Of a stretch of 64,000 nt of DNA, positions 52,006 through 62,983 are shown one piece after another; the first letter of the stretch is position 1, and the number at the start of each line of letters is the position of its first letter. The notes below the pieces were generated by a model, which was given only the letters and a program-made list of their open reading frames with translations, had not been told where the DNA came from and made no database searches. Source of the DNA: Rhizobium sp. Root483D2. Its GTDB lineage: Bacteria; Pseudomonadota; Alphaproteobacteria; Rhizobiales; Rhizobiaceae. The DNA lies in NCBI RefSeq assembly GCF_001426685.1, contig NZ_LMFB01000013.1, positions 80,478 to 144,477 of the forward strand, given 5' to 3'. Both the position numbers and the translations under genes were made by a program.

Positions 52006-52869
52006 TCAAATCGCGGTCTTTTCCGCAATGTCGAAAAAGGCTTCACGAATTTTCTGTGACACGCTGCCGGGATGACCGTTGGCGATGGTTTTACCGTTAA
52101 CCGCAACGACCGGAAAACAGATACTCGTGGCGGCGGTGATGAAAACCTCGCGCGCTTCCAGCATCTCTTCGAGCGAAAAAGCCTGCTCGACGATCTCAAG
52201 GCCGAGCGTCCCGGTAACGTCCTTCAGGGTCGTGCGGGTGATACCGCGCAGGATGCCGTGATCGGCGTGGCGGGTCCGCAGCCGGCCGGCCTTGTCGACG
52301 ATCCAGACATTGGTTGCCGCGCCCTCTTTCACCGTTCCATCAGCATCGACAAAGATCGCCTCCTGGGCGCCCTCCTCCTTGGCGGCCTGCCTTGCCAGCA
52401 CATTCGGCAGCAATCCCACCGACTTGATATCGACGCGGTCCCAGCGGTTTTCAGGAACAGTAATCGTGCTGATGCCGGCCGCGTTCTTCTTGGCAATTAC
52501 CGAAGCATCGGTCCGCTTGGCTGTCACCACAATGGTCGAAGGCGTATCGGCAGCGGGAAAGACATGATCGCGGCGCGCGGCACCGCGCGTCACCTGCAGA
52601 TAGAACAGGCCGTTCTTCACCCGGTTGCGGCGGGCCACCTCGCGAATGACGTGAATGAGTGCTGCCCGCGTCATCGGGCAGGCCATGCGCAGCTCGCTCA
52701 GCGAGCGGTCCAGCCGGTCGAGATGCCGTGTCAGGTCGATAATGAAGCCATGGCGGATCTCGCAGACCTCATAGACGCCGTCGGCGAACTGGAAGCCGCG
52801 ATCCTCGATATGAACGGCGGCTTCGGAGTGGCGCTGATAGGCGCCGTTGACATAGGCAATGCGCGACAT
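52006..52869 (-). CDS. dat: D-amino-acid transaminase-like class IV aminotransferase
   Basis: A 287-residue PLP enzyme of fold type IV. It starts RIAYVNGAYQRHSEAAVHIE with EDRGFQFADGVYEVC, has the PLP lysine in DIKSVGLLPNVLARQAAKE (Lys in DIKS). It also has EAIFVDADGTVKEGAATNVWI and the phosphate-binding GILRGITRTTL. These features fit D-amino-acid transaminase more than the branched-chain or aminodeoxychorismate lyase branches, although the three overlap. It is 35 bases after ntrX, where trkA is often found in related rhizobia. Confidence 0.85.
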   Translation of the reverse strand: MSRIAYVNGAYQRHSEAAVHIEDRGFQFADGVYEVCEIRHGFIIDLTRHLDRLDRSLSELRMACPMTRAALIHVIREVARRNRVKNGLFYLQVTRGAARRDHVFPAADTPSTIVVTAKRTDASVIAKKNAAGISTITVPENRWDRVDIKSVGLLPNVLARQAAKEEGAQEAIFVDADGTVKEGAATNVWIVDKAGRLRTRHADHGILRGITRTTLKDVTGTLGLEIVEQAFSLEEMLEAREVFITAATSICFPVVAVNGKTIANGHPGSVSQKIREAFFDIAEKTAI

Positions 52870-52904
52870 GGATGACCTGTCCTGGAACGATGGAACCCTG
52901 AATT

Positions 52905-54269
52905 TCAGACGCCGAGCGACTTCAGTTTTCGGTGCAGCGCCGAGCGCTCCATGCCGACAAACTCTGCCGTGCGCGAAATATTGCCGCCGAAACGGTTGAT
53001 CTGCGCAATCAGATAATCCCGCTCGAACATTTCGCGCGCTTCGCGCAAGGGCAGCGTCATGATGTGGTGATCGCCCTGGGCTGAAATCTTCGGCAGGCTG
53101 TCGCCCACTTCGCTTGGCAGCATATCGGCTGATATCGCGGTATCCGGACCGTCGCTGCGGGCCAGGATCATCAAGCGTTCGATATTGTTGCGCAACTGCC
53201 GGATATTGCCCGGCCAGTCATGCGATTGCAGCACGGCGAGCGCGTCATCACCGATCTTGCGGGTGCGGATACCGGCCTGCTCGCTGATCTGGCGCATGAA
53301 CATATCGACCAGAAACGGAATGTCCTCGCGCCGTTCCGCCAAGGGCGGCACACGCACGGGGATGACGGCCAGCCGATGGTAGAGGTCCTCGCGAAACGCG
53401 CCTTCGGCGATCTGGCTTTCGAGATTATAGGCGGTCGAGGAGATGATACGGACATCGACCTTGACGCGCTTGGAGCCGCCGACCCGCTCGAACTGCTGAT
53501 CGACCAGCACGCGCAGGATCTTGTTCTGCGTCTCGCGCGGCATTTCGCCGACCTCATCCAGATAGAGAATGCCGCCATGGGCTTCCTCAAGCGCGCCGGT
53601 CTTGCGCGGCTGGCCGGGCGTGCCTTCCGTGCCGAACAGCGCCATCTCCATGCGGTCGGGCGTGATCGCTGCCGCATTCAGCGCCACGAAGGGACCGCCA
53701 GCCCGCGAGGACTTCCGGTGGATCATCCGGGCAACCAGTTCCTTGCCGGAGCCGGACGGACCGTGGATCATGATGCGGCTGTTGGTCGGCGCGACCTTTT
53801 CGATGGTCTGGCGCAATTGCGAAACGGCAACCGAGGTCCCGATCAGTTCGACGGGATCGCCGGAGCGCTTCTTCAGCTCGGAGACTTCCTTCTTCAGCTT
53901 GGAGTTTTCCAGCGCCCGTTCCGCAATCAGGATCAGCCGGTCGGCCTTGAATGGCTTCTCGATAAAGTCGTAGGCGCCGCGGCGAATCGCCGAAACGGCG
54001 GTCTCGATATTGCCGTGACCCGAAATCATCACGACGGGCAGGTCCGGATAGCGGCTCTTGATCTCGTCGAGCAATGCCAGGCCATCGAGCCTACTGCCCT
54101 GCATCCAGATATCCAGGAAGACCAGGCGGGGAACGCGGTCGCTGATGGCGGCAAGCGCGCTGTCGCTGTCGAACGCGGTGCGGGTCTCGTGCCCCTCGTC
54201 GGACAGGATGCCGGAGACGATTTCGCGAATGTCTTCTTCGTCGTCCACAACCAGAATGTCAGCCGCCAT
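52905..54269 (-). CDS. ntrX: Response regulator NtrX
   Basis: NtrX is the partner of the NtrY sensor in nitrogen and redox/respiratory control. The 454-residue protein has a receiver domain (VVDDEEDIREIVSG, phospho-acceptor Asp53), then an AAA+ domain with Walker A GPSGSGKE and Walker B GGILYLDEVGEM. The C-terminal Fis-type helix-turn-helix has NRFGGNISRTAEFVGMERSA. Where sigma-54 activators have GAFTGA, this protein reads FGTEGTPGQPRKTGALEEA, so the sigma-54-contacting loop is missing. This agrees with the idea that alphaproteobacterial NtrX does not act through sigma-54. It overlaps ntrY by 11 bases. Confidence 0.95.
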   Translation of the reverse strand: MAADILVVDDEEDIREIVSGILSDEGHETRTAFDSDSALAAISDRVPRLVFLDIWMQGSRLDGLALLDEIKSRYPDLPVVMISGHGNIETAVSAIRRGAYDFIEKPFKADRLILIAERALENSKLKKEVSELKKRSGDPVELIGTSVAVSQLRQTIEKVAPTNSRIMIHGPSGSGKELVARMIHRKSSRAGGPFVALNAAAITPDRMEMALFGTEGTPGQPRKTGALEEAHGGILYLDEVGEMPRETQNKILRVLVDQQFERVGGSKRVKVDVRIISSTAYNLESQIAEGAFREDLYHRLAVIPVRVPPLAERREDIPFLVDMFMRQISEQAGIRTRKIGDDALAVLQSHDWPGNIRQLRNNIERLMILARSDGPDTAISADMLPSEVGDSLPKISAQGDHHIMTLPLREAREMFERDYLIAQINRFGGNISRTAEFVGMERSALHRKLKSLGV

Positions 54270-56532
54270 AGGAAGTATCCTTGTCTTGTCTGTCTTCAGT
54301 GCCGCTGCCGTGTCCGGCGGGCGGCAAGATAATGCGAATCATGGCCCCGTGACCCCGGTCAAAATCGGCGGGAGCATCATGCAGTTCCAATTGTCCGCCA
54401 TGGTCCTCGATGATCTTCTTGACGATCGCGAGGCCAAGGCCGGTGCCTTTTTCGCGCATTGTCATATAGGGCTCGAGAATGCGATGGCGATTTTCGGTCG
54501 GCAGTCCCCGGCCGTTGTCGATGATATCGATGACGAACTGGCCACTGGTTTCATTCAACCGCGACCGCACCATGACCTTGCGGTCCCCGCGCACGGCGTC
54601 CGCCGGCAGCGCCTCGATCGCCTCGACCGCGTTCTTGATGATATTGCCGAAGGCTTGGCCCAGCATGCGGCTGTCGAAGGTGCCGTCGAGCGGCTCCTCG
54701 CCGAGATCGCGGATGAAGGTCACATGGGTATTGCCCATTTCGCGCAGGAAGATCGCATCCTTGAGGATATTGCGCAGATCGGCCTTTTCCTTGGTCGGCT
54801 TGGGCATGCGGGCAAAGCCGGAGAATTCATCGACCATGCGGCCGATATCTTCGACCTGACGCACGATCGTATCGGTGCACTGGTCGAACACCGCGCGGTC
54901 GTCCTGATTGATCTGCTTGCCATAGCGCCGCTTCAGCCGCTCGGCCGACAGTTGAATGGGCGTCAGCGGGTTCTTGATTTCATGAGCGATGCGGCGCGCC
55001 ACATCGGCCCAGGCCGTCGAGCGTTGCGCGATGACGAGGTCGGTAATGTCATCGACGGTGATGACGTAGGAATCCTTGGCGTCATGCGATTCCTCGCGCG
55101 TCACCTGCACGTTCAGCGTCCGCTCCGTGCCGCCGCGCATGATGTTGATCTGCTTGCGGTAGTCGTTGCGATGGCGGCTGGCGGCCTCGTTGAGCACCTG
55201 TTCGATCTCCGGCGCCACATCTTCCAGCTTTTCGCCGACCAGTTCCAGCGTGGTGCGCGACAGGAAATGCTCGGACGAGGGATTGGCGATGGTGATGCGC
55301 CGGTCGTCCTCGACGCCGATCACGGCCGCCGTCACGCCCGAGAGCACCGCCTCTATGAACCGGCGCCGGTCGTCCATCTCATCCTTCGCCTCGATAATCT
55401 GGTCGCGCTGCGTACGGATTTCGGCGATCATCTTGTTGAACGTACGCGACAGGCTGCCGACATCGCCATCCACCGCATGCACGGGCACGATGACATTCAG
55501 ATTGCCGCTCGCCACGCTGTCGGCCGCGCCGATCAACAGGCGGATCGGCCGCACGATCCGGTCGGCGACCGCAATCGCGGTCCAGATCGCCGCCAGAAGC
55601 ACGATCAGCGCGAACCCGAGATAAAGCACCCCGAACGCGACCTGCAACGACGTGCGGCCCGCCTCCAGGTTCTTGTATTCGGCGGTATTTTCCTCCATCA
55701 GCCGCATCGAGCGCATGACCTTCGGATCAACGCTGCGCACCGTGTAGAGATAGGCACCCTCGATATTGTCGATCGGGATGATGACGCCGACGAGATTGGT
55801 CACGCCAGGTGGAATGAGTGTGGGCTGGCCGGAGACGGTGCTGAGCAACGCGTCTCTCGGAATGGCCGGCAGCGGCCGCTCGGTCGGGATATTCGCCTGC
55901 AGGATCGGCGTTCCGTCCGCGCGCACCATAAACGCGCCGAGCATGCCGCGTCCCCGCGCTTGGCGTGTCATCAACTCGACGAAGCCGGTCCGGTCGAGGC
56001 TGTAGAGCTGGCGGTTGCGCTCGAGGTCATTGGCCATCGAGACCGTCTGGCCCTGCAGATAGCTCGCATTTTCCAGCACATAGGCCTGTGCCACTTCGAG
56101 CGATGAGCTGACGATCGACTGTGTGCGCAGCGAAAACCAGCGATCGAGGCCAACATCCAGCGTGATGCTGGCAAAGATCGCCACCAGGATGGCAGGCGTG
56201 ATCGCAACGATCGAAAACAGCGCCACGATGCGCACATGCAGCCGGGCAGCCGCCCTGCCACGGCTGCGTGCTTTCAACAGGCGCAGGATCTCGCGGCCGA
56301 TCAGAAACAACAGGCCGAGCACGAACAGCGCGTTGATCGAAGCGGAACCGATGATGATGTTGGTTTCAGGCTTGATCGGCGTAAGACCGAGCAGAACGAG
56401 CAGCGATACGATCGCGCAGATCAGCGCACCGGTGGCCAGCAACAGGCCCGGCAGCGCGAAAGACGCGCGCCGGTCATGACCGATTACGGCAACATCCTCT
56501 TTCGCCAGTGGCAGAACAAGCCCTTCGGCCAT
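54259..56532 (-). CDS. ntrY: Sensor histidine kinase NtrY
   Basis: NtrY is a membrane sensor kinase for NtrX. The 757-residue protein has several N-terminal membrane helices (ALPGLLLATGALICAIVSLL, ALFSIVAITPAILVAIFASI) and a periplasmic sensor part. A fourth helix leads to HAMP (IVRPIRLLIGAADSVASGNL), then a PAS domain and the phospho-acceptor region [20 protein letters not shown]. The kinase core has NIIKNAVEAIEAL and DNGRGLP. The ATG at 56532 is chosen over a TTG two codons earlier. It begins 220 bases after ntrC, so ntrYX probably has its own promoter. Confidence 0.95.
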   Translation of the reverse strand: MAEGLVLPLAKEDVAVIGHDRRASFALPGLLLATGALICAIVSLLVLLGLTPIKPETNIIIGSASINALFVLGLLFLIGREILRLLKARSRGRAAARLHVRIVALFSIVAITPAILVAIFASITLDVGLDRWFSLRTQSIVSSSLEVAQAYVLENASYLQGQTVSMANDLERNRQLYSLDRTGFVELMTRQARGRGMLGAFMVRADGTPILQANIPTERPLPAIPRDALLSTVSGQPTLIPPGVTNLVGVIIPIDNIEGAYLYTVRSVDPKVMRSMRLMEENTAEYKNLEAGRTSLQVAFGVLYLGFALIVLLAAIWTAIAVADRIVRPIRLLIGAADSVASGNLNVIVPVHAVDGDVGSLSRTFNKMIAEIRTQRDQIIEAKDEMDDRRRFIEAVLSGVTAAVIGVEDDRRITIANPSSEHFLSRTTLELVGEKLEDVAPEIEQVLNEAASRHRNDYRKQINIMRGGTERTLNVQVTREESHDAKDSYVITVDDITDLVIAQRSTAWADVARRIAHEIKNPLTPIQLSAERLKRRYGKQINQDDRAVFDQCTDTIVRQVEDIGRMVDEFSGFARMPKPTKEKADLRNILKDAIFLREMGNTHVTFIRDLGEEPLDGTFDSRMLGQAFGNIIKNAVEAIEALPADAVRGDRKVMVRSRLNETSGQFVIDIIDNGRGLPTENRHRILEPYMTMREKGTGLGLAIVKKIIEDHGGQLELHDAPADFDRGHGAMIRIILPPAGHGSGTEDRQDKDTSYGG

Positions 56533-56752
56533 CAGCAATGCATCCCCGGCCCGGCGTCACCGGGCAAAGTGCGCGGCGGCGGGCATTGACATGGTCGGTG
56601 GCCAAGACGATGACCGCACAGGATCGGATCGACCGGCACTGTGCCGAACCGCAGTCCGATCCAACGGATGAGCGCTCCAGAGAATCGATCCCCACCCGTG
56701 TGCTTTCTAAGCAACATATTGTGGCGAAAATGCAACGGTTATTTCTGCCGGA

Positions 56753-58207
56753 TCAGGCGCTGCGCGAGCTACGGTAAACGGAAACACCCAGTTCACGGAT
56801 CTTCTTGCGCAGGGTGTTGCGGTTCAGGCCAAGCAGGTCGGCCGCCTTGATCTGGTTGCCTCGCGTTGCCGTCAGAGCAGCCAGGATGAGTGGATATTCC
56901 ATTTCGGCCAGAACCCGGTCGTAAAGGCCCGCGGGCGGCAGACCCTCGCCGAAACCGGCGAAATATTGCCGCATGTTCTCTTCGACGGCCTGCGAAATCG
57001 ACATCGAGCCCGAACGGCTCGACGTCTTTTCGATCGGACTGTCGGGAATGTCGGAGCGCAGCTCGGTTTCAATGATCTCGCGGGTGATGACGTCCTGCGG
57101 GTAGAGAGCCGTCAGGCGGCGCACGACATTTTCGAGTTCGCGGACATTGCCGGGCCAGGGATGCGCCTTCATCAGTTCCAGCGCCTCCTGGTCGAAGCGC
57201 TTGACGTCGAGCCCTTCCTTTTCGGCCTGCTGGACGAAATGGCGCACGAGATCGGGAATATCCTCGGCGCGGTCGCGCAGCGGCGGCAACCGCAGCGGCA
57301 CGACGTTCAGCCGGTAATAGAGATCCTCGCGGAACAGGCCCTGGTTGATCGACTGCTTGAGGTCCTTGTTGGTCGCGGCAACGATACGGACATCCGAGCG
57401 GATCGGCGTGCGGCCGCCGACGGTGGTATATTCGCCCTGCTGCAGAACGCGCAGCAGGCGCGTCTGCGCATCCATCGGCATATCGCCGATCTCATCGAGA
57501 AACAGCGTGCCGCCCTCGGCCTGCTCGAAGCGGCCGGTCGAGCGGTTCTGTGCGCCGGTAAAGGCGCCCTTCTCGTGGCCGAACAGCTCGGATTCGATCA
57601 GATCGCGCGGGATCGCCGCCATGTTGATCGCGACGAAGGGGCCGTTGCGGCGCTTGCCGTAATCGTGCAGCGCCTTGGCGACGAGTTCCTTGCCGGTGCC
57701 GGATTCGCCGGTGATCATCAGCGTCAGGTCGGTCTGCATCAGGCGCGCCAAAACCCGGTAGATTTCCTGCATGGCGGCCGAGCGGCCAACCAGCGGCATG
57801 CCGTCCTGCGGATCGTCCTCCAGTTTTTGGGGCTTGCGCTTGGGCTCCGCCAGGGCGCGGCCGATGATGGCGATCAGTTCCGTCAGGTCGAAGGGTTTCG
57901 GCAGATAGTCGTAAGCTCCCTTTTCCGAGGCTTTGATCGCCGTCATGAACGTGTTCTGGGCGCTCATCACCAGAACCGGAAGGTCCGGCCGCGCCTTCTT
58001 GATGCGCGGCAAAAGATCGAAGGCGTTTTCGTCGGGCATGACGACGTCGGTGACGACGAGATCGCCATCGCCTGCCGAAATCCACCGCCACAGCGTCGCT
58101 GCGTTCGAAGTGATGCGAACGTCGTAACCGGCGCGGCTAAGCGCCTGGTTGAGAACGGTACGGATGGCTGCGTCGTCGTCAGCAACGAGGATGGTGGCGC
58201 CAGTCAT
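56753..58207 (-). CDS. ntrC: Nitrogen regulator NtrC
   Basis: NtrC is the sigma-54 activator for nitrogen-limitation genes. The 484-residue protein has a receiver ([16 protein letters not shown], phospho-acceptor Asp54 in [10 protein letters not shown]). The AAA+ domain has Walker A GESGTGKE and the sigma-54 loop in [19 protein letters not shown]. The Fis-type DNA-binding end reads [20 protein letters not shown]. Its ATG overlaps the ntrB stop by 4 bases. Targets would include amino-acid transport and ammonia assimilation genes elsewhere. Confidence 0.97.
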   Translation of the reverse strand: MTGATILVADDDAAIRTVLNQALSRAGYDVRITSNAATLWRWISAGDGDLVVTDVVMPDENAFDLLPRIKKARPDLPVLVMSAQNTFMTAIKASEKGAYDYLPKPFDLTELIAIIGRALAEPKRKPQKLEDDPQDGMPLVGRSAAMQEIYRVLARLMQTDLTLMITGESGTGKELVAKALHDYGKRRNGPFVAINMAAIPRDLIESELFGHEKGAFTGAQNRSTGRFEQAEGGTLFLDEIGDMPMDAQTRLLRVLQQGEYTTVGGRTPIRSDVRIVAATNKDLKQSINQGLFREDLYYRLNVVPLRLPPLRDRAEDIPDLVRHFVQQAEKEGLDVKRFDQEALELMKAHPWPGNVRELENVVRRLTALYPQDVITREIIETELRSDIPDSPIEKTSSRSGSMSISQAVEENMRQYFAGFGEGLPPAGLYDRVLAEMEYPLILAALTATRGNQIKAADLLGLNRNTLRKKIRELGVSVYRSSRSA

Positions 58208-59361
58208 CGGGATTGTCCTTTTATGATGGTCAGAGGCTCGCTATCTTCGGCCGTCGGCCCCTTTGAAGCGGGCATTAGAACGCGAAATGTCGTGCGGCTC
58301 GACTGGCTGTCGCACTCGACAATGCCCCCATGGCCGCCAATGATCTTGGCGACAAGGGCAAGGCCGAGGCCGGAGCCGTTGGTCTTGGTGGTGATGAACG
58401 GATCGAACAGATGCGGCACCAGATCGGAAGGTACGCCCGGACCGTTGTCATGGACGCAGAATTCCAGCGGCAGCGAAATCTTTTCCCGCGTCCCGGCAAC
58501 CGACAGGCGGATACCAGGCCGGTAGGCCGTCGTCAGCATGATCTCGCCGTCCGGCTTGTCGGCAACCGCTTCCGCAGCGTTCTTGATCAGGTTGAGGAAG
58601 ACCTGGATCAACTGGTCGCGGTTGGCATAGACGGGCGGCAGCGACGGATCGTAATTCTCGGTGATGCGGATCTTGCGGGCAAAGCCGGCCTTGGCAATGG
58701 CCTTCACATGATCGAGCACCGAATGGATGTTGACCGGATGACGATCGACCGGCCGCTCGTCAGAGAACACTTCCATGCGATCGACCAGCGATACGATCCG
58801 GTCTGTCTCGTCGCAGATCAGCCTTGTCAGCGCCCGGTCTTCGTCGTTGACGGAGGTTTCGAGCAGCTGGGCTGCACCACGGATACCCGATAGCGGGTTC
58901 TTGATCTCATGCGCGAGCATCGACGCCAGTCCCGTCACCGAGCGGGCCGCAGCCCGGTGGGTCAGCTGCCGGTCGATCTTGTCGGCCATCGACCGTTCCT
59001 GGAAGACGATCACGACGGAGCCCGGCTCCGACAGGACGGGCGCCACATAGAGATCGACCAGCTTGTCGGCGCCGAGCCGCGGCGAGCTCAGATCGACCCG
59101 GTATTCGTTGACGGCCGCACGCCGTTCGCGAACCTGCTCAATCAGCGTCAGGAGCGGACTGCCGAATGGAATGAAGGCGCTGATGTCATGGCGGGCGAGA
59201 TAATTGGCGCTGGCGCCGAAAAACGCCTCCGCTTCCCAGTTGGCAAAGGCAACTAGGCCCTTTTCGTCAACGAGAATCACCGGGTTCTGGATGGCGTTGA
59301 GAACGGCCATCGGCAGCGAATTGACCGCCCTGCGTTCCTCGTCGCCCATTTTCTCGGTCAT
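58204..59361 (-). CDS. ntrB: Nitrogen sensor kinase/phosphatase NtrB
   Basis: NtrB phosphorylates or dephosphorylates NtrC under control of PII proteins. The 385-residue cytosolic protein has an N-terminal PAS domain ([20 protein letters not shown]), the H-box [20 protein letters not shown], an N-box [16 protein letters not shown] and a G-box [13 protein letters not shown]. It has no membrane segment, as expected. It overlaps dusB upstream and ntrC downstream by 4 bases each, giving a dusB-ntrB-ntrC operon. Confidence 0.96.
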   Translation of the reverse strand: MTEKMGDEERRAVNSLPMAVLNAIQNPVILVDEKGLVAFANWEAEAFFGASANYLARHDISAFIPFGSPLLTLIEQVRERRAAVNEYRVDLSSPRLGADKLVDLYVAPVLSEPGSVVIVFQERSMADKIDRQLTHRAAARSVTGLASMLAHEIKNPLSGIRGAAQLLETSVNDEDRALTRLICDETDRIVSLVDRMEVFSDERPVDRHPVNIHSVLDHVKAIAKAGFARKIRITENYDPSLPPVYANRDQLIQVFLNLIKNAAEAVADKPDGEIMLTTAYRPGIRLSVAGTREKISLPLEFCVHDNGPGVPSDLVPHLFDPFITTKTNGSGLGLALVAKIIGGHGGIVECDSQSSRTTFRVLMPASKGPTAEDSEPLTIIKGQSR

Positions 59362-60383
59362 GCCGCATCCTTCTGTTCGCCAAGGCCAGTCCCGGCCGCA
59401 ATGGCGGCCACAGCACCCGACAGGGCGGTGGCGGGCTCCGTGGAGGTCATGATCGCCGCCTTGTCCTGCGCTGCGAGTTGCGGCGCAAACCGGCTGAGAT
59501 ACCAGCCGAGATGTTTTCGCGCATGGCGAAGGCCGATATCGGCTCCGTAGAATTCAAGCATCATGCCGTAGTGCTCGGCGACGATATCGGCGATCCCCGC
59601 CGCATCGGGATGGTCAGCCCTACCGGCCAGCACGCCGGCATGCCAGGGCCGGCCCTGGCTCGAGCGGCCGATCATGACTGCGTCCGCGCCGGAGCGCCGC
59701 AGGATTTCGTTGGCATCTTCGCGCGTTGCGACATCGCCATTGGCAACCAGCGGCACGGAGATCACGTCACGAACGGCGCGGATCGCATCCCAATCGGCGG
59801 TGCCATTGTAGAACTGCATGCGGGTGCGGCCGTGGATGGTGATCATCTGCACGCCGGCCTCCTGTGCCCGCCTGGCGATCAGGGGCGCATTGATGGAGTT
59901 TTCGTCCCAGCCAAGCCGCATTTTCAGCGTCACAGGCACATCAACCGCCTTCACGGTCGCTTCGATCAGCGACAGGGCGTGATCGGGATCGCGCATCAGC
60001 GCCGAGCCGGAATAGCCGCCCGTTACCTTCTTGGCCGGGCAGCCCATATTGATATCGATGACATCGGCGCCGTTACCGGCAGCAATCCTTGCCGCCTCGC
60101 CCATCCAATAGGCTTCGCGTCCGGCCAGCTGGACCATATGCGGATCGATGCCGGAACTCTTCAGCCGCGACCAGCTCTCGGAGGCATTGCCGACGAGTTC
60201 GCGGCTTGCTACCATTTCGGTCACGACGAGGCCGGCGCCAAACCGCCAGGCCAATTGCCGGAAGGGCAAATCCGTTACGCCCGACATCGGCGCGAGCACG
60301 ACGCGGTTCCTAAAGGAGAGCCGGCCAACCCGGAACGGGGATGACAAATCCGGTATCTGCAAGTGATTATCTTTCGGGCACAT
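59358..60383 (-). CDS. dusB: tRNA-dihydrouridine synthase DusB (NifR3)
   Basis: DusB reduces uridine to dihydrouridine in tRNA. It was first named NifR3 because it precedes ntrBC. The 341-residue FMN TIM-barrel protein has [40 protein letters not shown] (catalytic Cys), [26 protein letters not shown] and [13 protein letters not shown]. It is the first gene of the dusB-ntrBC operon; the 244 bases upstream, shared with the divergent ispDF, should hold the promoter. Confidence 0.95.
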   Translation of the reverse strand: MCPKDNHLQIPDLSSPFRVGRLSFRNRVVLAPMSGVTDLPFRQLAWRFGAGLVVTEMVASRELVGNASESWSRLKSSGIDPHMVQLAGREAYWMGEAARIAAGNGADVIDINMGCPAKKVTGGYSGSALMRDPDHALSLIEATVKAVDVPVTLKMRLGWDENSINAPLIARRAQEAGVQMITIHGRTRMQFYNGTADWDAIRAVRDVISVPLVANGDVATREDANEILRRSGADAVMIGRSSQGRPWHAGVLAGRADHPDAAGIADIVAEHYGMMLEFYGADIGLRHARKHLGWYLSRFAPQLAAQDKAAIMTSTEPATALSGAVAAIAAGTGLGEQKDAA

Positions 60384-60627
60384 ATATATTCTGCACTATT
60401 TTTAGACATACTTGACGGGCTTGCCAAGCGATTTCAGAGCGCGCCGACAAAATTCCCGGGACAACTGGTAAAGCCAACCCCTTCGCGGTAAATCACGGCA
60501 ACGATTTGAAGCACCGCATGCCGGACCGGCATGCACCTGGTGTTTGACGAAAACTGGAACGGGAGACCTGTCCGTATAGCGTTTGCGGGCCGGAGCGACG
60601 ACCTATTTGCAGGAACCCATATAGAAG

Positions 60628-61842
60628 ATGCGCGCAAAAGAACAGTTTTCCTGTGGGGTCGTCATTGTCGCTGCCGGGCGAGGTGAGCGCGCAGGCGCGC
60701 TGCAGGATGGCCCCAAGCAATATCGCGCCATCGGCGGACGGCCGGTTATCACCCATACACTTGACGTTTTTGCGACATGGCCGCTGGAAAAAACCATCGT
60801 CGTGGTCATCCATCCCGATGACGAAGCTCTGTTTGCGCATGCCAAAGGCCTGATTTCCAGCGATGGGCCGGATATCACGTTCGTGCATGGCGGACCGACA
60901 CGGCAGCTTTCTGTGCTGGCCGGGCTGAAAGCCCTGGAAGGGTTAGGCATCACCCATGTGATGATCCACGATGCCGTGCGGCCGTTTATCGACCACGCTT
61001 TGCTTGACCGATGCGCCGCAGCGTTGACAGACGGCGCCGATGCGCTGCTGCCCGCCATTGCCGTCGCCGACACGTTGAAGCGCGGATCTGCTGATGGCAA
61101 GGTGCTGGAGACGGTCCCACGGGCAGGCCTCTACGGCGCTCAGACGCCACAATGCTTCCGCTTCGCACCGATCCTTGAAGCCCACGCGAATGCCGCAGCC
61201 TCCGGCCGCGCCGATTTTACCGACGATGCCTCGATCGCCGAATGGGCCGGAATGCCCGTGACGCTGATCGAGGGTTTGGTTGATAATGTGAAACTGACGA
61301 TCAAACGGGATATTGCCATGGCCGACGAAAAACTGACCCGGAACGCGCTTCCGGATGTGCGCACCGGCAATGGCTATGACGTGCATCAGCTGATCGATGG
61401 CGACGGCGTGACGCTCTGCGGCATCTTCATGCCACACGACCAGACGCTGCTTGGACATTCCGACGCCGACGTCGCCCTGCATGCCCTAACCGACGCCCTG
61501 CTTGCCACCTGTGGCGCCGGCGATATCGGCGATCATTTTCCGCCATCCGATCCGCAGTGGAAGGGTGCAGCCTCGCGCATCTTTCTCGAACATGCGGCGA
61601 AGATCGTCCGCGATAACGGCGGCACCATCATGAATGCCGATGTGTCGCTGATTGCCGAAGCCCCGAAGATCGGCCCGCACCGGCAGGCCATGCGCGAAAA
61701 TCTCGCCAATATGCTCGGCATTTCGCTGGATCGCTGCTCGGTCAAGGCAACGACCAATGAAAAGATCGGCTTCATCGGCCGCCGCGAGGGCATTGCCGCC
61801 ATCGCCACGGCTACGGTCGTCTATTCAGGAGAGATCAAATGA
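60628..61842 (+). CDS. ispDF: Bifunctional MEP cytidylyltransferase / MEcPP synthase
   Basis: This 404-residue fusion performs steps three and five of the non-mevalonate isoprenoid pathway. Residues 1 to about 230 are Isp[21 protein letters not shown] with the CTP-binding loop, then [14 protein letters not shown]. Residues from about 245 are Isp[20 protein letters not shown] with the zinc-binding Asp/His pair, [19 protein letters not shown], and [13 protein letters not shown]. The fusion is usual in alphaproteobacteria. It overlaps the cinA-type gene by 4 bases. Product flow leads to UppS (8.4-9.2 kb). Confidence 0.97.
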   Translation: MRAKEQFSCGVVIVAAGRGERAGALQDGPKQYRAIGGRPVITHTLDVFATWPLEKTIVVVIHPDDEALFAHAKGLISSDGPDITFVHGGPTRQLSVLAGLKALEGLGITHVMIHDAVRPFIDHALLDRCAAALTDGADALLPAIAVADTLKRGSADGKVLETVPRAGLYGAQTPQCFRFAPILEAHANAAASGRADFTDDASIAEWAGMPVTLIEGLVDNVKLTIKRDIAMADEKLTRNALPDVRTGNGYDVHQLIDGDGVTLCGIFMPHDQTLLGHSDADVALHALTDALLATCGAGDIGDHFPPSDPQWKGAASRIFLEHAAKIVRDNGGTIMNADVSLIAEAPKIGPHRQAMRENLANMLGISLDRCSVKATTNEKIGFIGRREGIAAIATATVVYSGEIK

Positions 61843-62339
61843 GCGCATGGCCAGACGGCATCGAAGCCAGGGCAGGCCTGCTGATTTCAGCCTTTGCCAA
61901 ACGGGGCCTGATGGTCGCCACGGCGGAATCCTGCACCGGCGGCCTGATCGCCGGTGTGCTTACGGAAATTCCTGGATCCTCGTCCGTGGTCGATCGCGGC
62001 TTCGTCACCTATTCCAACGACGCCAAGATCCAGATGCTCGGCGTCGCGAATGCAACGCTTGAAACGCATGGCGCCGTCTCGCGCCAGACGGCGATTGAAA
62101 TGGTGCGCGGCGCGCTCAGCCATTCGAAGGCGGATCTCGCCGTCGCCGTCACCGGCGTTGCCGGTCCGGGCGGTGGCTCGGCGGAAAAGCCGGTCGGGCT
62201 GGTGCATCTCGCCGCAGCCAGCCGGGGCGGCAACATTCTTCACCGCGAAATGCGCTATGGCGATATCGGCCGCGATGCGGTCAGGATGGCAACCGTGCAC
62301 ACCGCGCTCGACATGCTCGACGAGGCGGCTGAGCGCTGA
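61839..62339 (+). CDS. pncC: CinA C-terminal domain (nicotinamide-nucleotide amidase) protein
   Basis: A 166-residue stand-alone CinA C-terminal domain, the family in which NMN deamidase (PncC) activity is known. It has [20 protein letters not shown], with the serine of the active site, then [20 protein letters not shown] and [20 protein letters not shown], all hallmarks. It overlaps ispDF by 4 bases and is co-transcribed with it. It converges on the COQ10-like gene, with seven bases between stops. The amidase role is taken from the family. Confidence 0.9.
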   Translation: MSAWPDGIEARAGLLISAFAKRGLMVATAESCTGGLIAGVLTEIPGSSSVVDRGFVTYSNDAKIQMLGVANATLETHGAVSRQTAIEMVRGALSHSKADLAVAVTGVAGPGGGSAEKPVGLVHLAAASRGGNILHREMRYGDIGRDAVRMATVHTALDMLDEAAER

Positions 62340-62346
62340 TCTCTGC

Positions 62347-62799
62347 CTAAGCCGCCGCGTAGATCGCGTCGGCGCGCTTTTCGAAGGCTTCTGAAAACAT
62401 CCGGAATGCCCGGTCGAACATCGAGCCCATGACGGCGCCGAGAATGCGGCTCTTGAATTCGTAGTCGATGAAGAAATTGACGGAGCAGCCGCCCTCGCCC
62501 AGCGCTTCAAAACTCCAGCGATTGTCGAGATATTTGAACGGCCCGTCGATATATTTGACGTCGATCACCCGGTCCGCCTTGTTGAGCAGGACCTGCGTCG
62601 TAAACGTCTCGCGGATCGCCTTGTAACCCACGGTCATATCGGCGACGAGCAGTTCCTTGCCATCACGCTCCTTGCGCGAACGCACGGTCAGCGCCTCGCA
62701 CAGCGGCAGGAATTGCGGATATTTTTCAACATCGGCGATCAGGTCGAACATCTGGTCAGGGGAATGCTTGACGGGCCGGCGGGTCTCAAATTGTGGCAT
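62347..62799 (-). CDS. RatA/COQ10-like SRPBCC (START-fold) protein
   Basis: A 150-residue protein of the COQ10/RatA family; mitochondrial and bacterial homologues bind ubiquinone and support respiration, while E. coli RatA has been called a ribosome inhibitor. It has MPQFETRRPVKHSPDQMFDL, VEKYPQFLPLCEALTVRSR, and the final helix with SRILGAVMGSMFDRAFRMF. The ATG at 62799 matches the family start; the longer frame adds 21 unsupported residues. It is in the same orientation as lipA, with the P-loop gene between. Confidence 0.88.
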   Translation of the reverse strand: MPQFETRRPVKHSPDQMFDLIADVEKYPQFLPLCEALTVRSRKERDGKELLVADMTVGYKAIRETFTTQVLLNKADRVIDVKYIDGPFKYLDNRWSFEALGEGGCSVNFFIDYEFKSRILGAVMGSMFDRAFRMFSEAFEKRADAIYAAA

Positions 62800-62983
62800 G
62801 GCGTTCAGATATTCAATGATGCCGGGAAAAACAAGATGTCTCGCCGCCGCAGTCGGGAGCATAACGTTGCGTCAGGGAAAGCCGGTTCCGAGCCTGACGT
62901 AACGACAGCTGCATATGACGGCCCGTGCGGCGACCTTCGCGTTAGCTGGCCCAATCCGAGAACGGATCGAGGCGGCTGTGGCG

